From positions 372,001 through 436,000 of the forward strand of contig NZ_FOAB01000001.1 of assembly GCF_900109375.1 (NCBI RefSeq): DNA of 64,000 bases, given 5' to 3'. Numbering within the stretch: position 1 is the first letter of the stretch; every line of letters begins with the position of its first letter. This DNA is from Aquimarina amphilecti (lineage in GTDB: Bacteria; Bacteroidota; Bacteroidia; Flavobacteriales; Flavobacteriaceae). Positions 8,975 to 16,702 of the stretch are shown in pieces. The translations under genes were made by a program, and so were the position numbers. The notes below the pieces were generated by a model. It had not been told where the DNA came from and searched no databases. It saw only the letters and a program-made list of their open reading frames with translations.

Positions 8975-9883
8975 TTGTTGACTATAGAAAAATATGGAGC
9001 TATTGATATTGGTTCTAATGCAGTTAGATTATTAATTAGCAGTGTCCATGAAGAAGAAGGAAAAACTACTAGGTTTAAAAAAACCAGTCTTGTGCGAGTT
9101 CCTATTAGATTAGGTGCAGATGTGTTTTTGACTAATAAAATTTCTGAGGAAAATATTAAAAGAATGATTGATACGATGCAGGCATATCAACTTTTAATGA
9201 ATACTCATAAAGTAGTTAGATATAAAGCCTGCGCTACATCAGCTATGCGTGAGGCCGAAAATGGAAAAGAGTTAGTAGATCTTATAAAAAATAAAACAGG
9301 AATTCAGATTGATATTATCGATGGAACTAATGAGGCTGCCATTATTGCAATGACCGATCTTAATGATTTAATTAATTCAGATGCGACTTATTTATATGTA
9401 GATGTTGGAGGAGGCAGTACCGAATTTACTCTTTATCATAACGGAAATACGATAGCTTCTAGATCTTTTAAATTAGGAACGGTAAGATTGCTTAATAATG
9501 TTGTTTCTGAAAGTACTTGGAATGAAGTAGAGAAGTGGATAAAAAATACAACTAAAGGGTATTCTAGATTATCTTTAATTGGGTCTGGAGGAAATATTAA
9601 TAATATCTTTAAGAACAGTGGTAAGAGTAATGGAAAACCGCTTTCGTTTTTATACTTAAGTTCGTATTATGATCTTTTAAACTCATTATCCTATGAAGAA
9701 AGAATATGGGAGTTAAATCTTAATCAAGATAGAGCAGATGTTATATTGCCTGCTACTAGGGTATATTTATCCGCTATGAAATGGAGTGGTGCTCAAGAGA
9801 TTTTTGTTCCTAAAATTGGTTTATCTGATGGGATTATAAAATCCTTATATAGTGAAAAGCAGGAAAATCGATTAAAGACATAA
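8975..9883 (+). CDS. ppx: Exopolyphosphatase / Ppx-GppA family phosphatase
   Basis: ASKHA-fold phosphatase that removes terminal phosphate from polyphosphate or hydrolyses pppGpp. The N-terminal phosphate loop GAIDIGSNAVRLLI and the second phosphate-binding segment YVDVGGGSTEF are present. At 302 residues it is the short form without the C-terminal HD domain of E. coli Ppx, which is common in Bacteroidota. The start is a TTG pair at 8975/8978, 5 bases after ppk1, so it is translated from the same mRNA. A hairpin directly after the stop ends the operon. Confidence 0.93.
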   Translation: MLTIEKYGAIDIGSNAVRLLISSVHEEEGKTTRFKKTSLVRVPIRLGADVFLTNKISEENIKRMIDTMQAYQLLMNTHKVVRYKACATSAMREAENGKELVDLIKNKTGIQIDIIDGTNEAAIIAMTDLNDLINSDATYLYVDVGGGSTEFTLYHNGNTIASRSFKLGTVRLLNNVVSESTWNEVEKWIKNTTKGYSRLSLIGSGGNINNIFKNSGKSNGKPLSFLYLSSYYDLLNSLSYEERIWELNLNQDRADVILPATRVYLSAMKWSGAQEIFVPKIGLSDGIIKSLYSEKQENRLKT

Positions 9884-9905
9884 AAAGTAAATAAATTTAC
9901 TTTTT
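9882..9905 (+). terminator. AT-rich hairpin terminator after ppx
   Basis: A perfect 11-bp inverted repeat (9882-9892 with 9895-9905) with a 2-base loop overlaps the ppx stop region and ends in a run of T. The stem is mostly A:T, so strength is uncertain. A second, GC-containing 8-bp hairpin lies at 9929-9949. Confidence 0.5.
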
Positions 9906-10014
9906 GTCGATTTATTAATGAAATATTTGCTGTAAAGTATTTTTACAGCCTTTAAAATTACTTTTTTTGTGTTAAATTGCTTCTACAACCAAATTGATAA
10001 TAAATACTTATGTT

Positions 10015-10566
10015 ATGAATAAAATTTTACTTTTAATTTTCACCTTGTTAATTGGTAGCGTTACTATAGCTCAGGAGTCAAGATATGGAATCAGAATTGG
10101 AGCAAATTTAAGTTCGATAAGTTCTGATGATATTACCGGAGATTTGGATCAGAGCAGAATAGGTGTGGTAGTAGGTTTTTTAGCTGATTACAGATTAACA
10201 GATAAATTAAGGTTACAACCAGAGTTTCAGTACTCTGGACAAGGAAATAAGGACAGAGATTTACGAGTTAACTATCTTCAGTTACCAATAATGTTAAAAT
10301 ATAATATAACAGATCTTTTTAATGTTCAATTAGGACCACAGGCTGGACTTAAGATTTGGGAATGGGAAGATAATCAAGCAGGTGATACTGATTTTGGTAC
10401 TTTTGATTTTGCTGGTGTAATAGGAGTCGGAGCTAATATTACTGATAATTTCTTTGTAGATCTTCGTTATGCTTTTGGATTATCTAACGTTTTCGATGAT
10501 GGAGCAGGTGTAAGTATAGACGGCTCAAATAGAAATATTCAATTATCTGTTGGATATAGATTATAA
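10015..10566 (+). CDS. Outer-membrane beta-barrel protein (porin family)
   Basis: Start set at the ATG at 10015, seven codons inside the longest frame, because MNKILLLIFTLLIGSVTIAQ is a clean signal peptide; the upstream TTG at 9994 would add an unlikely tail. The ~165-residue mature part consists of alternating amphipathic strands (YGIRIGANLSSI, LQPEFQYSGQG, VNYLQLPIMLKYNI, VQLGPQAGLKIW, FFVDLRYAFGLS) ending in an aromatic-rich SVGYRL, typical of small 8-stranded Bacteroidota barrels of the outer-membrane beta-barrel (PorT-like) domain. No specific ligand or function can be inferred. Confidence 0.9.
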   Translation: MNKILLLIFTLLIGSVTIAQESRYGIRIGANLSSISSDDITGDLDQSRIGVVVGFLADYRLTDKLRLQPEFQYSGQGNKDRDLRVNYLQLPIMLKYNITDLFNVQLGPQAGLKIWEWEDNQAGDTDFGTFDFAGVIGVGANITDNFFVDLRYAFGLSNVFDDGAGVSIDGSNRNIQLSVGYRL

Positions 10567-10584
10567 TAAATTAGTAATAAGGAT

Positions 10585-10619
10585 AAAAAAAATGCTCACT
10601 ATATAGTGAGCATTTTTTT
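10585..10619. terminator. Bidirectional terminator between the barrel gene and miaE
   Basis: Perfect palindromic stem TGCTCACTATATAGTGAGCA (10593-10612) flanked by A7/T7 runs on its two sides, so it can act in both directions. It serves the barrel gene on the plus strand and the convergent miaE on the minus strand; the T run overlaps the last miaE codon. Confidence 0.9.
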
Positions 10620-11202
10620 ATCCATGAATCGTTTCTTTTTTACTTAGAGATTTCATGATTTCAGCTTCGTAAACAAGTAGATCTTGCCATTTTTGATCCA
10701 CTTCTTCGCGGTCCCCATATTGTCTAGCAAAACCAAGAAACATAGTGTAATGATTAGCTTCACTAACCATAAGGTCTTTATAAAATTTTGCTAACTCTGG
10801 ATCTTCTAATTCTTCAGATAAGAGTTTGAAACGTTCACAACTTCTAGCTTCTATTAAAGCAGCGTATAACAAACGATGGACTAATTGTGTTGTTCTACTA
10901 CCTCCTTTTGGGAAGAAAGTAATTAATTGAATAACATATTCATCTTTGCGATCTCGACCAAGAACCCATCCTCTTTCTATAATTTTATCATGAACCATTT
11001 TAAAATGACTGATTTCCTCTTTAACTAATTTAGTCATTTCCTGAACTAATTCTGTATACTCGGGAAAGCTAACGATTAACGATATGGCTGTTGATGTTGC
11101 TTTTTGTTCACAATAAGCATGATCCGTAAGGATTTCTTCGATATTTTTTTCAACAATATTTACCCATCTAGGATCAGTAGGAAGTTTTAAACCTAACATC
11201 AT
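10618..11202 (-). CDS. miaE: tRNA-(ms2io6A37) hydroxylase MiaE, copy 1
   Basis: Ferritin-like diiron oxygenase that hydroxylates the isopentenyl side chain of A37 in tRNAs reading U-starting codons. The four-helix diiron ligands are all visible: Glu in DHAYCEQKA, ExxH in VKEEISHFKMVH, Glu in ALIEARSCERF and ExxH in MVSEANHY. The 194-residue length is normal. Two adjacent ATG codons mark the start. A second full-length homologue lies at 23746-24330; both end in KKETIHG. A TAATTTTG -7 element lies just upstream. Confidence 0.95.
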   Translation of the reverse strand: MMLGLKLPTDPRWVNIVEKNIEEILTDHAYCEQKATSTAISLIVSFPEYTELVQEMTKLVKEEISHFKMVHDKIIERGWVLGRDRKDEYVIQLITFFPKGGSRTTQLVHRLLYAALIEARSCERFKLLSEELEDPELAKFYKDLMVSEANHYTMFLGFARQYGDREEVDQKWQDLLVYEAEIMKSLSKKETIHG

Positions 11203-11225
11203 TTGTTTTTATAAATTATAGACAG

Positions 11226-11233
11226 CAAAATTA
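11226..11233 (-). promoter_or_regulatory. Candidate -7 element for miaE copy 1
   Basis: On the minus strand this reads TAATTTTG, fitting the Bacteroidota TAnnTTTG element, 24 bases before the miaE start. No clear -33 TTTG is seen at the right distance, so this is tentative. Confidence 0.35.
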
Positions 11234-11387
11234 ATGTTTTGATTTTTCTAATACTAATTACTCATATGGAATCGTTTTCAACTCATCAAAAGTAAATGAT
11301 TACCTTTCATGTAATTTGATTGAAGTCAAAATTTATATTATATGGTTTAGATTTTTGACAGTGTAATGTATTGTGGATAATGTAATA

Positions 11388-12132
11388 TTAGATATCTAGA
11401 TCAAAATCTGATCGTAACTTATCTATTAAAGGATTTTTTTCTCGAAGTTTTTCGTATTTGTCTTGAGGAGTAAATGCATATTTTTTCGATGCTTCTTCAT
11501 TTACTTTGATATCAAGAGCGATACTATAATTGTTAAGTTTTTTATAGAGAAACTGAAATAATCCAGGTAAAGCACTCTCCATATCGACTTTCATTGATTG
11601 ATTTGGTAGTTCTAATTGAATTTTGCCATTTACTAGTGTTGGGATATTCATAGCAAACATAGAACCAATGATACGTTCACCTTTTTTATCTTGCATTTTC
11701 CCATATTCTTCCCAAGATTTTTGCATCTCGGATTCGGTAAAATCGTCACTAGGTAGATTCTTTGGATCAACAATCGTGTCTACTTTTTTCTCCTCGTGTT
11801 CTTTTTTTCTTTTGATACTGCTAAGGGATAATCCAGATGTTCTGCGTTCTCTAGTTTTTAAAATAGATTTGGTTTCAGAATTATCTGCCGGCGTAGTGAC
11901 AGTTGCAGTATCCTCTGAATTAATAAGAGGAGATGTTTTTATTTCTGTAGTTTCTTTATTATCAGTAACAGATTCTTCCGGAATACCCTCTTTAGATACA
12001 GTCTTTTCAGAAGATCTATTTTCTGCTTTCTCTTTTGCTTTTTCCTTAACCTCTGTAGAAATTTTAACCGGTTGTACTCCTTTTTCTTTGAAATAATTAG
12101 GAGGGATTATGTAAGGCTGGTCTTTTTTTTTT
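11388..12132 (-). CDS. dnaX: DnaX tau C-terminal region, in the -1 frame relative to the ATPase part
   Basis: This frame is open from the A10 tract at 12123-12132 down to the stop at 11388 and continues the dnaX protein if one base is re-read at the tract. It begins with DQPYIIPPNYF, a segment usual after the ATPase domains of flavobacterial DnaX, passes through a charged low-complexity linker (KEKAKEKAENRSSEKT) and ends with a folded domain containing MQKSWEEYGKMQDKKGER and a C-terminal DKLRSDFDLDI. Together with the upstream part the product would have 602 residues, the normal size for tau. So the two frames are one gene split by a frameshift, programmed or otherwise. Confidence 0.85.
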
Positions 12133-13195
12133 CTCCGTCTTTAGTAAGTACAGAGGCAAGTTGCATTAGGCACAATTCGACCAATAATCGTTGATTACGA
12201 CTTGTTTTATATTTTAAATCACAATCATTAGCAAGTTCAATTCCTCTAACTAAGAATGGATGTGGAGCTTTTTGCGATTGCTCCAAATATTTTGCTTTCG
12301 TTTGTTCTCCAACTTCTAGGAGATTAATGGTAGCTTGGTTTTTACAAACTAATAAATCTCTAAAATGAGAAGCTAAACCAGCAATGAAATGATGACCATC
12401 AAATCCCTGAGCCAAAATTTCATTAAATTCTAGTAGTAGTTGAGGAATATTATTTTGAAGTATTAGATCGGTAGTTTTAAAATAAGTTTCATAATCTAAT
12501 ACATTTAGATTTTCGGTAACTGCTTGTCTAGTTAGGTTTTTTCCACTAAAACTTACAACTCTATCGAAAATTGATAAAGCATCACGCATAGCTCCATCTG
12601 CTTTTTGAGCAATGATTTGTAGAGCATCCTCATCGGCAGTTATACCTTCTTGTTCAGCTACCTGCATCAAATGATTTTTGGCATCGGTAACCGTTATTCT
12701 TTTAAAATCAAAAATCTGACAACGAGATAATATAGTCGGAATGATTTTATGTTTTTCGGTAGTAGCAAGTATAAAAATCGCATGTTTTGGTGGTTCTTCT
12801 AATGTTTTCAGAAACGCATTAAAAGCGGCCTGTGATAACATGTGTACCTCATCTATAATATAGACTTTATATTTACCTACTTGAGGAGGAATACGAACTT
12901 GGTCGATAAGACTTCTAATATCATCCACAGAATTATTAGAAGCTGCATCTAATTCGAAAATATTAAAAGCAAAATCTTCATCCGGATTTTCGTGACCTTC
13001 TTGATTAATGGTTTTTGCTAGAATTCTTGCGCAAGATGTTTTACCAACTCCACGAGGCCCTGTAAATAATAGGGCTTGGGCAAGATGATTATTCTCTATA
13101 GCATTGAGCAGTGTATTAGTAATAGCCTGTTGCCCCACAACATCTTTAAATGTTTGGGGTCTGTATTTACGTGCAGATACTATAAAATGCTCCAT
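12107..13195 (-). CDS. dnaX: DNA polymerase III gamma/tau subunit, zero-frame (gamma-like) product
   Basis: Clamp-loader ATPase. Walker A GPRGVGKTS is at residues 46-54, followed by LDAASNNSVDDIRSL, Walker B VYIIDEVHMLS, the sensor LEEPPKHAIFILATTEKHK with SRCQ, and DnaX domain III. The zero frame stops at codon 363, directly after Lys-Lys-Lys encoded by an A10 tract, giving a gamma-like 362-residue protein that lacks the tau tail found in the -1 frame. The four zinc cysteines usual near residues 64-80 of DnaX are replaced by an acidic loop (NQEGHENPDEDFAF). The start ATG matches the family N-terminus (IVSARKYRPQTF). Confidence 0.93.
   Translation of the reverse strand: MEHFIVSARKYRPQTFKDVVGQQAITNTLLNAIENNHLAQALLFTGPRGVGKTSCARILAKTINQEGHENPDEDFAFNIFELDAASNNSVDDIRSLIDQVRIPPQVGKYKVYIIDEVHMLSQAAFNAFLKTLEEPPKHAIFILATTEKHKIIPTILSRCQIFDFKRITVTDAKNHLMQVAEQEGITADEDALQIIAQKADGAMRDALSIFDRVVSFSGKNLTRQAVTENLNVLDYETYFKTTDLILQNNIPQLLLEFNEILAQGFDGHHFIAGLASHFRDLLVCKNQATINLLEVGEQTKAKYLEQSQKAPHPFLVRGIELANDCDLKYKTSRNQRLLVELCLMQLASVLTKDGEKKKTSLT
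12123..12132 (-). promoter_or_regulatory. Candidate dnaX slip site (A10 tract containing A AAA AAG)
   Basis: On the coding strand the codons read GGA GAA AAA AAA AAG ACC, so the heptamer A AAA AAG, the same as in E. coli dnaX, is in the correct phase for -1 slippage. Re-reading one A joins the ATPase frame to the tau frame. An A10 run is also a likely site for transcriptional slippage, or for a sequencing error. A weak CTCCT/AGGAG stem follows in the mRNA. Confidence 0.6.
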
Positions 13196-13309
13196 CGATA
13201 CAAAGTTAAAAATTGATTGGAAATAACGAATTGTTAAAATTGGTTTTTATCCCGAGTTATTAACAGATAAAAAAAAACTGAATTTTTAATTCAGATTTTC
13301 TAATTATTC

Positions 13310-13317
13310 TATTTTTG
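13310..13317 (+). promoter_or_regulatory. -7 promoter element of the RNase P RNA gene
   Basis: TATTTTTG fits the Bacteroidota -7 consensus TAnnTTTG and lies about 5 bases before the predicted 5' end of RNase P RNA, the expected spacing. No convincing -33 TTTG is visible upstream. Confidence 0.65.
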
Positions 13318-13321
13318 CAGC

Positions 13322-13628
13322 AAGCAGATCACCTTATCGCTGTCCGCTTTATGCGGAGAGAGGAAAGTCCGGACACCGTAGTGCAGCATAGCGGGTAACG
13401 CCCGTCCGTCGTGAGATGAGGACAAGTGCAGCAGAAAGTATGTACAGGTAAGGCTGTAGTGAAACCAGGTAAACTCTATGCGGTGCAACGCCATGTATAC
13501 CAACGCCTAAGGGTTGCGCGCCCAATGTTGGAGGGTAGGCGGTTTGATCTTGATAGTAATATCAAGGCTAGATAAATGATAAGGAGTCCGTCTTTGATGG
13601 ATTACAGAATCCGGCTTATGATCTGCTT
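13322..13628 (+). ncRNA. rnpB: RNase P RNA (bacterial type A)
   Basis: Catalytic RNA that removes 5' leaders from pre-tRNAs. The two universally conserved strands of the core are present: GAGAGGAAAGTCCGGACACC at 13357-13376 and ACAGAATCCGGCTTAT at 13604-13619. The 5' end AAGCAGATC pairs with the 3' end GATCTGCTT (helix P1), giving 13322-13628, and a T run follows directly. Internal pieces such as GTGCAGCAGAAAG and GAAACCAGGTAAACTC are also typical. Any protein frame in this stretch is a shadow. Confidence 0.97.
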
Positions 13629-13692
13629 TTTTTATTTCAAATAGTATTTAGCATATGTTTTGTTGATATTATATAAACTAAAAATATCTAAT

Positions 13693-14136
13693 ATGCGAAC
13701 CAGAATTACCTTTATATTTTTTACACTGTCTATAGTAATTATATCTGCTCAAGATCGGATTCCTAATAAGGAAGAATTATTTGGAGAATGGTAATTAGTC
13801 CTCGGTGATTTTCGTTCTAGAAATACAAAATATATTCTTTTTTCTGGTAGAAAAAACCTTACCAGGAATGATGTTACAAGAAATGATTTTCCCATAGGCG
13901 CAAAAATTATTATATCAGAAGAAGGAATAATCAAAAAATATATTCTGGGAGAATCAAGATGTGGTAATGATCATAGACGTATACATAATAGAGTATATGG
14001 TAAATATAAGACGCCAATGGTTTACAATAAAAGTGAGGGGATTTTAGAACTATCCTCTAATATTGTTTTTGCACATACGAGGTTTTCGGTTAGGAAATTA
14101 GATTCTGGGAATATTCTTTTGACAAAAGTTGAGTGA
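13693..14136 (+). pseudogene. Small secreted protein interrupted by one in-frame stop
   Basis: An ATG at 13693 starts a signal peptide (MRTRITFIFFTLSIVIISAQ) and the frame reaches EELFGEW at codon 33, where TAA at 13792-13794 stops it. The same frame then stays open for 113 more codons to TGA at 14134-14136, encoding a basic, beta-strand-like protein (KYILFSGRKNL, GAKIIISEEGIIKKYILGES). A single base change (for example AAA to TAA) explains the break, so this is probably a recently inactivated gene; read-through is less likely. A 148-codon intact form would match a small secreted lipocalin-size protein. The family is not recognised. It lies between rnpB and bshA. Confidence 0.7.
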
Positions 14137-14211
14137 TTTTTTTACAAATCCTTTAACAAGTAGTAATACCATTTTTCTTGTACATTGTGCTACCAAAAGA
14201 AAATTGTATTT

Positions 14212-15339
14212 ATGAATATTGCTATTGTTTGTTATCCAACCTTTGGAGGTAGTGGAGTAGTGGCTACAGAATTAGGAATTGCTCTTGCCAAATTAAACCA
14301 TCAAGTTCATTTTGTAACTTATAAACAACCAGTTAGACTTGGATTACTAAGTCCCAATATTCATTTTCATGAGGTTACAGTTCCAGAATATCCATTATTT
14401 CATTATCAACCATATGAATTAGCTTTATCTAGTAAGTTAGTTAATACAGTAAAGAAATATGATATAGAATTACTACACGTACATTATGCTATCCCTCATG
14501 CATATGCGGGATATATGGCTAAACAAATATTAGCAGAAGAAGGAATACATATTCCTATGGTAACGACATTACATGGTACCGATATTACGTTGGTAGGAAA
14601 TCATCCCTTTTATAAACCGGCAGTTACTTTTAGTATTAATAATAGTGATATTGTTACTTCAGTTTCCGAAAGTTTAAAAGATGATACATTAAGACTATTT
14701 GATATAAAGAAAACTATTGAAGTAGTTCCTAATTTTATTGAAGCTAGTATTCGTAAAACTGATTTTACAGATTGTCAGAGAGAGTTAATGGCAACTCCAG
14801 AAGAACGAATAGTCACACATATTAGTAATTTTAGACCTGTAAAAAGAATTATGGATATTGTAGATATATTTTATAATATTCAGAAAGAATTACCTGCAAA
14901 ATTGTTAATGGTAGGTGATGGACCCGAGAGAAAAGCTGCTGAAAAAAAATGTAAAGAATTGGGAATAAAGGATAATGTCATTTTCCTCGGTAATAGTAAT
15001 GAAATTGACAAAATACTATGCTTCTCTGATTTGTTTTTACTTCCTTCCGAGAGAGAAAGCTTTGGTTTAGCCGCTTTAGAGGCTATGGTAAATAAAGTCC
15101 CTGTGGTATCAAGTAACTCAGGAGGTATTCCTGAGGTTAATTTGGATGGTGTTTCGGGGTATTTAAGTAATGTGGGTGATGTTCAGGAAATGTCTAAAAA
15201 TGCAATTCGTATTTTAAGAGATGATGAAACATTAAATAAGTTTAAGGAAGGAGCATTTAATCAAGCATTAAAATTTGATATTGCTAATATAGTTCCTTTG
15301 TATGTTGAGTTATATGAAAGCGCATTGGCTGCGGTATAA
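14212..15339 (+). CDS. bshA: N-acetyl-alpha-D-glucosaminyl L-malate synthase BshA (bacillithiol synthesis)
   Basis: GT4 glycosyltransferase that joins GlcNAc to L-malate, the first step of bacillithiol synthesis. The start is placed at ATG 14212 (MNIAIVCYPTFGGSGVVATEL), the standard BshA N-terminus, not at the TTG nine codons upstream. Further family marks are HVHYAIPHAYAGYMAKQ, VTTLHGTDITLVG, the NFRPVKRI block and the GT4 donor motif PSERESFGLAALEAM. The length of 375 residues is normal. bshB and bshC are not in this window. Confidence 0.95.
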   Translation: MNIAIVCYPTFGGSGVVATELGIALAKLNHQVHFVTYKQPVRLGLLSPNIHFHEVTVPEYPLFHYQPYELALSSKLVNTVKKYDIELLHVHYAIPHAYAGYMAKQILAEEGIHIPMVTTLHGTDITLVGNHPFYKPAVTFSINNSDIVTSVSESLKDDTLRLFDIKKTIEVVPNFIEASIRKTDFTDCQRELMATPEERIVTHISNFRPVKRIMDIVDIFYNIQKELPAKLLMVGDGPERKAAEKKCKELGIKDNVIFLGNSNEIDKILCFSDLFLLPSERESFGLAALEAMVNKVPVVSSNSGGIPEVNLDGVSGYLSNVGDVQEMSKNAIRILRDDETLNKFKEGAFNQALKFDIANIVPLYVELYESALAAV

Positions 15340-15349
15340 GTAAATAAAA

Positions 15350-15376
15350 TAAAGCGCTATTATAAAAATAGCGCCT
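15350..15376 (-). terminator. Terminator of the barrel gene 15420-15956
   Basis: An 8-bp stem (15354-15361 with 15367-15374, core GCGCTAT/ATAGCGC) is followed on the minus strand by TTTATTTTATTT, which fits a terminator for the minus-strand barrel gene ending at 15420. It sits just after the convergent bshA stop and may serve both genes. Confidence 0.6.
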
Positions 15377-15419
15377 TACAACTAAACAAAAATCAAATCA
15401 ATTGATTTCTGAGAGGGGT

Positions 15420-15956
15420 CTAAAAGATATATCTAGCAGCGATTCCGACATTAACTCCGAAGTTATCTACATCACTGAATCCTCCACTGTTTTCTATACT
15501 ATGAATATCATAGGTTGGGCGAATGCTGAAAGCTACCTGTAGAGGAAAATCAAAACGATAATCTACTCCAAAATCAGCTCCAACGTAAGGAAAGAATTCA
15601 CTATCTCTATCATTAGATATTCCAAATCCAAAAATGCTAGATTTAAAATCAACGTATCCAGCACCTATTCCAGGACCGGCGAACCAATTTAGATTATCCC
15701 AGATATTATAACTCCAGTGAAAATAAGCACCTCCTCGATACGTATTAATAAATGAATTCGTTTTCCAACTTAAGTTGACATCAATTCTATTATGTTCTCC
15801 AAACATTTGTCGTTGATATGTGATTTCTGGACCAAATCCTTCGTCACCAACAACACCTTCTGATAATCTAATACCAATTGTGTTTTTAGGAATATCTTGC
15901 GCTTGAAGGTTAATACTAGTTACAATTAAAATGAGAACAAAAAATAATTTTTTCAT
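15420..15956 (-). CDS. Outer-membrane beta-barrel protein, paralogue A
   Basis: A 178-residue protein with a signal peptide (MKKLFFVLILIVTSINLQAQ) and about eight amphipathic strands (IGIRLSEGVVGDEGFGPEI, NIWDNLNWFAGPGIGAGYVD, FFPYVGADFGVDYRFDFP, VAFSIRPTYDI) ending in AARYIF, the C-terminal aromatic expected for outer-membrane insertion. It is clearly homologous to the next gene upstream (16093-16584): both share IGxRLSE, LNW-(F/Y)-VGPGIG and RFDFPL/NFDFPL. Function beyond an outer-membrane barrel is unknown. Confidence 0.88.
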   Translation of the reverse strand: MKKLFFVLILIVTSINLQAQDIPKNTIGIRLSEGVVGDEGFGPEITYQRQMFGEHNRIDVNLSWKTNSFINTYRGGAYFHWSYNIWDNLNWFAGPGIGAGYVDFKSSIFGFGISNDRDSEFFPYVGADFGVDYRFDFPLQVAFSIRPTYDIHSIENSGGFSDVDNFGVNVGIAARYIF

Positions 15957-16036
15957 GATTATAAGGTTTTTTTAATATTTACCTTTTGTATGTTATTTAA
16001 TCAATAGGTTAACATAATAATTGAAAAAAAATATAA

Positions 16037-16078
16037 AAAAGAAAACCCTCAACAGAATTGTTGAGGGTTTTCTTTTTT
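16037..16078 (-). terminator. Strong terminator of the paralogue B barrel gene
   Basis: Stem CCCTCAACA (16046-16054) with TGTTGAGGG (16059-16067), 4-base loop, extended by A/T pairing (AAAAGAAAA with TTTTCTTTT) and ending in T-rich flanks on both sides. It begins 15 bases past the stop of the minus-strand gene at 16093. Confidence 0.85.
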
Positions 16079-16092
16079 ATTTATAAGGTTTA

Positions 16093-16584
16093 TTAAAACT
16101 TATACCTAGCACTAAGTCCGAGATTAAATATAATATCATCATTCGTATAATCATCAAAATAAATCTCAGGCCTAAAATCTAAAGAGATTAATAGAGGGAA
16201 GTCAAAGTTAAATTCAATACCAACATCTCCGGTTACAAAACCAAAAGTTTCTATATCATCTCTATTGTCAAGATTATTATCATAATCTACAAGACCTCCA
16301 CCTATTCCAGGTCCAACATACCAATTAAGTCCACCATCAATATTGAATACCCACTGATATATACCAGTTAATTTAACAGCATTAAAACTATTTCTTCCTT
16401 GCACTCCTAAGTCTAATTCGGCTCTGGTGTTAGAACTTAATCTTGCTTGATAGGAAGCTTCTGCCCAGAATCCGTTACTTTCACTAAGTCTTAGACCTAT
16501 AGCATGTTCTGAAATTTCTTGTGCTTGCACTGTAAAAATTGAAGCAAATAATAATGAGGTAATGATAAAAATGCGCTTCGTCAT
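16093..16584 (-). CDS. Outer-membrane beta-barrel protein, paralogue B
   Basis: A 163-residue protein with a signal peptide (MTKRIFIITSLLFASIFTVQAQ) and barrel strands (AIGLRLSESNGFWAEASY, GGLNWYVGPGIGGGLVDYD, VTGDVGIEFNFDFPLLI, LGLSARYKF). It is a tandem paralogue of the barrel at 15420-15956, about 140 bases away on the same strand, each with its own terminator, so the two can be expressed separately. No specific function can be read from the sequence. Confidence 0.88.
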   Translation of the reverse strand: MTKRIFIITSLLFASIFTVQAQEISEHAIGLRLSESNGFWAEASYQARLSSNTRAELDLGVQGRNSFNAVKLTGIYQWVFNIDGGLNWYVGPGIGGGLVDYDNNLDNRDDIETFGFVTGDVGIEFNFDFPLLISLDFRPEIYFDDYTNDDIIFNLGLSARYKF

Positions 16585-16702
16585 TGTAATTTTGTTTTTT
16601 TATTGTTATCCCAATATAACGTTAGATCCTATTTTTTAATATGACAAAATTGCTTAAGATTTTGTTAATTCCTAATTCTATTGTAATTTATAAGATAGAT
16701 CT

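Noticed and set aside
13309..13503. Minus-strand 64-codon frame over the RNase P gene
   Set aside because: It lies entirely on conserved RNase P RNA sequence.
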